From Rhodospirillaceae bacterium (GTDB lineage Bacteria > Pseudomonadota > Alphaproteobacteria > Rhodospirillales > Magnetospirillaceae), in NCBI GenBank assembly GCA_013349735.1, contig DUZC01000067.1, forward strand, positions 1 to 9,342: a stretch of 9,342 bases of DNA. The letters run 5' to 3'. The notes beneath the pieces are model-generated. The model had not been told where the DNA came from, made no database searches, and saw only the letters and a program-made list of their open reading frames with translations. The position numbers were made by a program, and so were the translations under genes. Positions 6,262 to 9,342 of the stretch are shown piece after piece; position 1 is the stretch's first letter; every line of letters begins with the position of its first letter.

Positions 6262-6615
6262 GTGATCACCGCCATTATTGCAGGGATTTTATTGTTTTTG
6301 TTGGGGGTTGCCGCCAAAGGTGTGTTCGCGCATGCCTTGATCCTGGTCTCCGCCTGGCTGGCTAAGAACGGTTTGATGATCAGCTTCTTTCAGACCAAAT
6401 TGGGACAGCGCACGGCCCGAGGCTTTCGTTGGAAGGCCTATTCCCATTTGCCGGAAGGTTCGCGGCGCCAAGCCTTCCGTGTCTTCAAGCGGATTGGCGC
6501 TGCGGAAAAGCGCACGATATCTGTTTTTTCGCGCATTTGGGCCGGGCTGACTGGCCGTCGCAAGCCATTGGCCCGGCGTATTCAGGTCGAGCGCAGCCGG
6601 CGGCACGGGCGATGA
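6262..6615 (+). CDS. Small basic membrane protein of unknown function
   Basis: I do not recognise this 117-residue protein. It starts with GTG (AGGGA about 10 nt upstream at 6247-6251). Residues about 2-20 (ITAIIAGILLFLLGVAAKG) form a hydrophobic helix, and 21-43 form a second, weaker one ending LMISFFQ. The remaining 70 residues are strongly basic, with many Arg and Lys (for example RRKPLARRIQVERSRRHGR at the end) and almost no acidic residues. That pattern suits a membrane anchor with a tail that binds nucleic acid or lipid headgroups, but no motif supports a particular role. The next gene, a TSUP exporter, starts 22 bp after its stop, so the two are probably co-transcribed. Codon use looks like that of its neighbours. 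Confidence 0.65.
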   Translation: MITAIIAGILLFLLGVAAKGVFAHALILVSAWLAKNGLMISFFQTKLGQRTARGFRWKAYSHLPEGSRRQAFRVFKRIGAAEKRTISVFSRIWAGLTGRRKPLARRIQVERSRRHGR

Positions 6616-6637
6616 TTGACCGTCGCGGGAAAGAAAT

Positions 6638-7426
6638 ATGACGGTCTTTGGGGTTTTTAATCCGATTTATTCCCTGGCGGGTTTTTTTGTTGGAACCTTG
6701 GTGGGCTTAACCGGCGTTGGGGGCGGTTCTTTGATGACCCCTTTGCTGGTTTTGCTTTTTGGCGTGCATCCCGCCACGGCGATCGGTACGGATTTGCTTT
6801 ATGCCGCACTGACCAAGAGCGTCGGTACGCTTGTCCATGGTTTTTCAGGGACCGTCGACTGGCGTATTGTCCGGCGCTTGGCTGCAGGAAGCTTGCCTGC
6901 CGCGGCAATGACCTTGCTGATGCTCGAACATTTGGGCGTCGCGGATGGCCAGGCTTCGGCTTTGCTCAACCGTGCGCTTGGCATTGCGCTGTTGCTGACA
7001 TCCCTGACCCTGGCGTTTCGTCCGAAGCTGGTGGCCTGGGCGCAAAAGCGTTTTGGCCGGTTTGACCTCGGTCAATCGGCTTGGCCGACAGCCCTGGCCG
7101 GGGCCTTGCTCGGTTTGCTGGTGTCGCTTTCGTCGGTCGGAGCCGGGGCCATCGGCGTGACCTTTCTGGTCGTGCTATATCCGCGCCTGTCAACAGTCCG
7201 CATCGTCGGTTCGGACATTGCGCATGCCGTGCCTTTGGCCTTGTTGGCCGGCGCCGGTCACTGGTTGCTCGGATCCGTGGATTTTCCCCTGCTGGGCGCG
7301 CTGTTGGTGGGGTCGATCCCTGGCATTATCCTGGGCAGTCGTCTGTCGGCTTTGGTGCCGGATCTAGCGCTAAGGCCAGTTCTTGCGGTTGTGCTGGCAT
7401 TGGTGGGAGGGCGCTTGGTTGTTTAG
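6638..7426 (+). CDS. TSUP (TauE/SafE) family membrane transporter, probable sulfite/organosulfonate exporter
   Basis: The 262-residue product is an integral membrane protein of the TauE/SafE family, whose characterised members export sulfite, sulfoacetate or related anions. The family's two-fold internal repeat is visible. The first half has GLTGVGGGSLMTP at 23-35 and IGTDLLYAALTKSVG at 49-63. The second half has SSVGAGAIGVTFLV at 165-178 and VGSDIAHAVPLAL at 190-202. Both glycine-rich re-entrant motifs are intact, and 7-8 hydrophobic helices fill the usual length. The ATG at 6638 follows GGGAAAG. It lies between the small basic protein (22 bp gap) and the DUF486 protein (11 bp gap), which suggests one transcript. 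The substrate cannot be read from the sequence, as no cysteine- or taurine-metabolism gene is adjacent. The fold is the same as the C-terminal domain of the magnetosome protein MamO, but no protease domain is present. Confidence 0.9.
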   Translation: MTVFGVFNPIYSLAGFFVGTLVGLTGVGGGSLMTPLLVLLFGVHPATAIGTDLLYAALTKSVGTLVHGFSGTVDWRIVRRLAAGSLPAAAMTLLMLEHLGVADGQASALLNRALGIALLLTSLTLAFRPKLVAWAQKRFGRFDLGQSAWPTALAGALLGLLVSLSSVGAGAIGVTFLVVLYPRLSTVRIVGSDIAHAVPLALLAGAGHWLLGSVDFPLLGALLVGSIPGIILGSRLSALVPDLALRPVLAVVLALVGGRLVV

Positions 7427-7437
7427 GGAGGCATGAC

Positions 7438-7800
7438 ATGGTGTTTGGCGTAAATATGGCCGCGATCCTGCCCATCGTACTGTTGTTGGTTTCCAATCTT
7501 TTCATGTCTCTGGCCTGGTATGGCCATTTGAAGTTTACCGACAGACCGCTTTGGCTTGTGGTTATAGTCAGCTGGCTGATCGCCTTTATTGAATATTGCT
7601 TTGCGGTTCCGGCGAACAGAATTGGACACCAAGTCTATTCAGCAGCTGAACTCAAAACAATGCAGGAAGTTATAACTCTGGTTGTATTTACTGTATTTTC
7701 TTTTTTCTATCTTGGCGAGAGAGTTAATGTAAACCATATAGTTGGCTTTTCACTTATATGTGCCGGAGCTTTTTTTGTTTTTAAGGGACCGATTCGCTAA
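7438..7800 (+). CDS. DMT-family DUF486 membrane protein
   Basis: This 120-residue protein has four hydrophobic helices and the conserved DUF486 features: SNLFMSLAWYGHLKF near residues 19-33, AFIEYCFAVPANRIG in the middle, and the LKTMQEVITLVVF segment before helix 3. The family belongs to the drug/metabolite transporter superfamily and its substrate is unknown. The ATG at 7438 is favoured because GGAGG (7428-7432) is 5 nt upstream; the later in-frame ATG at 7456 has no such site. An upstream open stretch in the same frame overlaps the TSUP gene and is not coding. The second half of the gene is strikingly AT-rich: I count 17 G/C in the 60 bases 7681-7740, against 39 of 60 in 7201-7260. It also uses ATA and AGA codons that are rare elsewhere in the window, yet the protein remains a normal family member. 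Confidence 0.88.
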   Translation: MVFGVNMAAILPIVLLLVSNLFMSLAWYGHLKFTDRPLWLVVIVSWLIAFIEYCFAVPANRIGHQVYSAAELKTMQEVITLVVFTVFSFFYLGERVNVNHIVGFSLICAGAFFVFKGPIR

Positions 7801-7819
7801 CGGCTATTTTTGTTGAGTG

Positions 7820-7848
7820 TTGAAAGCTTGCTCGGCTAAAGATATTAA
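7820..7848 (+). promoter_or_regulatory. Sigma-70-like promoter ahead of the small Gly/Ala-rich protein
   Basis: TTGAAA (7820-7825, five of six consensus bases) is followed after exactly 17 bp by TATTAA (7843-7848, four of six). This is the best promoter match in the window. Transcription would start near 7855, about 14 nt before the ATG at 7869 or 26 nt before the ATG at 7881. The short leader makes the second ATG, with GGATG upstream, slightly more attractive. Confidence 0.5.
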
Positions 7849-7868
7849 GAAGCATTCGCAAATAAAGA

Positions 7869-8135
7869 ATGGATGCCGCTATGTCCACCCCTTCCGCAGT
7901 CAATAGGGTTCAAACGCAGGCGCTGCCCAGCGCGGCAGTTGGTTTTGGCGGCGGGGCAATCGGGACTGTCGCTGCGGCCAAGACCAGTTTGTTTATCGGT
8001 CTGGGCAAGGGGTTGGTGGCTGGTGCCGGTATTATGGTGCTCGCTTCGCCACTGGCCGCCGGGGCCACGGTTGGCGTTCTGGCAGGGGTGCTGCATGCCG
8101 CCACGGTCTGCCGGGTCCGCCATCGCGCCCGTTAG
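7869..8135 (+). CDS. Small Gly/Ala-rich hydrophobic protein, unknown (weakly MamG-like)
   Basis: The product has 88 residues from the ATG at 7869, or 84 from the in-frame ATG at 7881, which has a GGATG sequence ahead of it. After a polar N-terminus of about 20 residues comes AAVGFGGGAIGTVAAAK, then two hydrophobic Gly/Ala-rich segments (about residues 41-59 and 61-78, for example GLGKGLVAGAGIMVLASPLA). It ends in a basic tail (CRVRHRAR). I do not recognise it with certainty. The layout of two small-residue helices with a Gly repeat, one Pro in the turn, one Cys near the end and a charged tail recalls the magnetosome protein MamG (also about 84 residues), but the match is compositional. A good promoter sits just upstream and the DUF486 gene ends 68 bp before, so it may be expressed separately. 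A small channel-like or holin-like protein is another reading. Confidence 0.6.
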   Translation: MDAAMSTPSAVNRVQTQALPSAAVGFGGGAIGTVAAAKTSLFIGLGKGLVAGAGIMVLASPLAAGATVGVLAGVLHAATVCRVRHRAR

Positions 8136-8253
8136 TTTCAGGCCCGGCTAATCCTATCTCTGGTTGTTTGGGTCAAGGTTACCGTAAAGAATCAGGCAGA
8201 GCAGCCGTCCGAGTGGCCCTGCCCGTTGGATTGGCGCTTGCTCCTGGCGACGG

Positions 8254-8283
8254 TCCTGTCTAATCATAGCGCGTCTGACAGGA
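8254..8283. repeat. Inverted repeat TCCTGTC...GACAGGA upstream of the receiver-like gene
   Basis: Perfect 7-bp arms at 8254-8260 and 8277-8283 flank a 16-nt spacer. The right arm ends 16 bp before the presumed TTG start at 8300. It could be an operator or a leader stem-loop that covers the start region. There is no T-run, so a terminator is unlikely. Confidence 0.4.
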
Positions 8284-8299
8284 TTCCCGGGGCAGTGGC

Positions 8300-9342
8300 T
8301 TGAGCGGTGATATCGAGCATAAGCAAATAAATGGTTGCTCCTGCATTGTCGGAATTGCCGATGCAGGTTTACGCATGTTGATGCGTGAAATTTTGCTAAG
8401 TTTGAAATTGCGTTCCGTTGACTTTGCTAAAGACGTCGACAGTTTGATCCTGATGCTGCGGGAAAAACCGTCGACCGATCTGATCATTGCGCAGAATGAT
8501 TTGCCGCCCAGCGGGTGTGCGGCGATCGCCAAATTTATTCGATGGGATCGCTGGTCGCCGAACCCAAAAACGCCCATTGTCAGTGTCGGACTGGTCTGGA
8601 CCCTTGAGACCATCAATTCTTTCCGCGATCTGGGGGTGAATGAAGTCGTTTCTGTTCCGACCTCTCTGCAGGTTGTACAGCGGAAGCTGCAGACGGCTTT
8701 GGGCAAAGACCGGCCGTTTATTTCGGTGGAGGACTATCGGGGGCCGGATCGTCGGATCCGGCGTCTGGCGGGTTACGAAGGGCCCTTTCGCCGCGCTTCT
8801 GACAATATTGCGGCCCAATTGGATGAGGCAAAAGCTAAATTGGCGCGCCGCAGCGAGCGGATCGAGCAGCTCTCGGCCAAAGTGACCGAGAAGCCTTTGC
8901 CGGTTTTGGCGCCCAGAACCACGCCATCGCCGCAATTGGTGCCTGTCGACCCGAAGGCCCGCCTGTTAACGCAATCGCGCTTGAATGACTTCGAAGGCCG
9001 GAGGCCGCCGGAGCAGAAGCTCCCACCGGTGGCGGCTAGGGCGGACAAAACGGTAGAGAAAGAGTTTGTTCCGGTCCCCGAGCCCTTGCCCGAGCCCCTG
9101 CCGGAAAGGGTGTCGGAGGAAATGTCTCCGTCGCCCGAGCCAGAAAGCAAGCCAGGGGGGACGCCGGCCGCACTCCGGCCGCGCTTGACACCACCACCGT
9201 CCTTTGCGGCGGCAGCACCACCGCCTCCCGCGGCAGCAGCACCGCCTCCCGCGGCGGCGGCAACACCGCCTCCCGCGGCAGCACCGCCGCCTCCCGCGGC
9301 AGCAACACCGCCTCCCGCGGCAGCAACACCGCCTCCCGCGGC
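8300..9342 (+). CDS. Degenerate (pseudo-)receiver domain protein with Pro/Ala repeat tail (partial, runs off window)
   Basis: At least 347 residues are visible. The frame opens after a TGA at 8276 and the only early start codon is TTG at 8300 (CGGGG 8288-8292 upstream); the first in-frame ATG (8375) would cut off the first strand of the domain. Residues about 13-135 have the pattern of a CheY-like receiver, but its chemistry is gone. The acidic pair is A20-D21, the phospho-acceptor position is Q65 (DLIIAQNDLPP), the Thr/Ser position is G97, and the conserved Lys position is V119 (NEVVSVPTS). Then come YRGPDRRIRR (146-155) and a second YEGPFRR (159-165), a tail I recall from alphaproteobacterial receiver proteins. 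Next is a probable coiled coil (about 170-195), a Pro/Glu-rich linker, and a Pro/Ala repeat at the window end. It is probably a phosphorylation-independent interaction or scaffold protein. Its partner is unknown. Confidence 0.82.
   Translation, partial: MSGDIEHKQINGCSCIVGIADAGLRMLMREILLSLKLRSVDFAKDVDSLILMLREKPSTDLIIAQNDLPPSGCAAIAKFIRWDRWSPNPKTPIVSVGLVWTLETINSFRDLGVNEVVSVPTSLQVVQRKLQTALGKDRPFISVEDYRGPDRRIRRLAGYEGPFRRASDNIAAQLDEAKAKLARRSERIEQLSAKVTEKPLPVLAPRTTPSPQLVPVDPKARLLTQSRLNDFEGRRPPEQKLPPVAARADKTVEKEFVPVPEPLPEPLPERVSEEMSPSPEPESKPGGTPAALRPRLTPPPSFAAAAPPPPAAAAPPPAAAATPPPAAAPPPPAAATPPPAAATPPPA
9221..9342 (+). repeat. In-frame 21-bp tandem repeat (minisatellite) encoding Pro/Ala
   Basis: The 14-base core CCGCCTCCCGCGGC occurs six times, starting at 9221, 9242, 9266, 9287, 9308 and 9329. 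The spacings are 21, 24, 21, 21 and 21 bp, all multiples of three. Each unit encodes PPPAAA-(A/T/P), so copy-number changes keep the reading frame. The near-identity at the DNA level, including third positions, points to recent expansion. The array continues to the last base of the window, so its full length is unknown. Confidence 0.93.

Noticed and set aside
7081..7437. Upstream in-frame extension of the DUF486 gene, overlapping the TSUP gene
   Set aside because: The extension is Arg/Gly-rich without family similarity. The DUF486 domain starts at 7438 with a GGAGG just upstream, and the TSUP frame is clearly coding across the overlap.
7790..7815. Possible terminator after the DUF486 gene (GCTAACGGCTATTTTTG)
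   Set aside because: A T-run is present, but the only pairing I can find before it is 3 bp (CCG/CGG), too weak to call.
7873..8151. Alternative plus-strand frame overlapping the small Gly/Ala-rich protein
   Set aside because: Its product is rich in Arg, Trp, Cys and Pro without pattern. The other frame yields a coherent membrane-protein profile and better start context.
8260..8706. 148-codon minus-strand open frame over the receiver-like gene
   Set aside because: It has no recognisable domain, and the plus-strand frame shows a clear receiver pattern across the same bases.
8773..9329. Minus-strand open frames with LPREAV-type repeats over the 3' end
   Set aside because: The repeats are the complement of the Pro/Ala-coding 21-bp array. 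The long plus-strand frame with conserved upstream domains accounts for the region.
1..9342. CRISPR array, tRNA, rRNA, insertion sequence or phage genes
   Set aside because: I saw no evenly spaced direct repeats with unique spacers, no tRNA-like cloverleaf, no rRNA motifs and no transposase or integrase. The only tandem repeat is the coding 21-bp array.

Overview
The window looks like chromosome of a GC-rich alphaproteobacterium, most likely of the Rhodospirillales and possibly Magnetospirillum-like. The evidence is an aa3-type cytochrome c oxidase operon with alphaproteobacterial signatures, a Tim44-like protein, a cation diffusion facilitator (CDF) that closely resembles the magnetosome transporter MamB, and a receiver-like protein with the 'YxGPDRR' tail common in this group. 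The genus is inference, and no magnetosome gene cluster is visible.

Left part (1-3847): the last codons of a plus-strand gene, probably a YhdH/AcuI-type oxidoreductase, end base-to-base against the stop of a minus-strand oxidase operon. The operon reads coxB - coxA - ctaG - coxC. It encodes subunit II (CuA), subunit I (haem a / a3-CuB), the CuB insertion chaperone Cox11 and subunit III. The last two junctions are 4-bp ATGA overlaps. The haem O synthase gene (ctaB), common in such operons, is absent between coxA and coxC.

Middle (3848-6261): a divergent intergenic region separates coxB from a plus-strand Tim44-like membrane protein with a long proline run and a glycine run. That gene converges, with 4 bp between stop codons, on a minus-strand MamB-like CDF metal transporter. 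Upstream of the CDF lies about 340 bp of non-coding DNA with inverted repeats and a short stretch resembling a dispersed intergenic repeat.

Right part (6262-9342): a plus-strand group begins with a small, very basic membrane protein of unknown function, a TauE/SafE (TSUP) anion exporter and a DMT/DUF486 membrane protein, closely spaced and probably co-transcribed. An 84-88 residue Gly/Ala-rich hydrophobic protein follows, with its own good sigma-70-like promoter. Last is a protein running off the window, made of a receiver domain that has lost its phosphorylation residues, a short coiled coil, and a Pro/Ala tail encoded by an in-frame 21-bp tandem repeat.

Most of the window is well-understood respiratory housekeeping. 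The parts most worth following are the degenerate receiver with its repeat tail, the MamB-like CDF, the small Gly/Ala-rich protein, and the AT-rich second half of the DUF486 gene.
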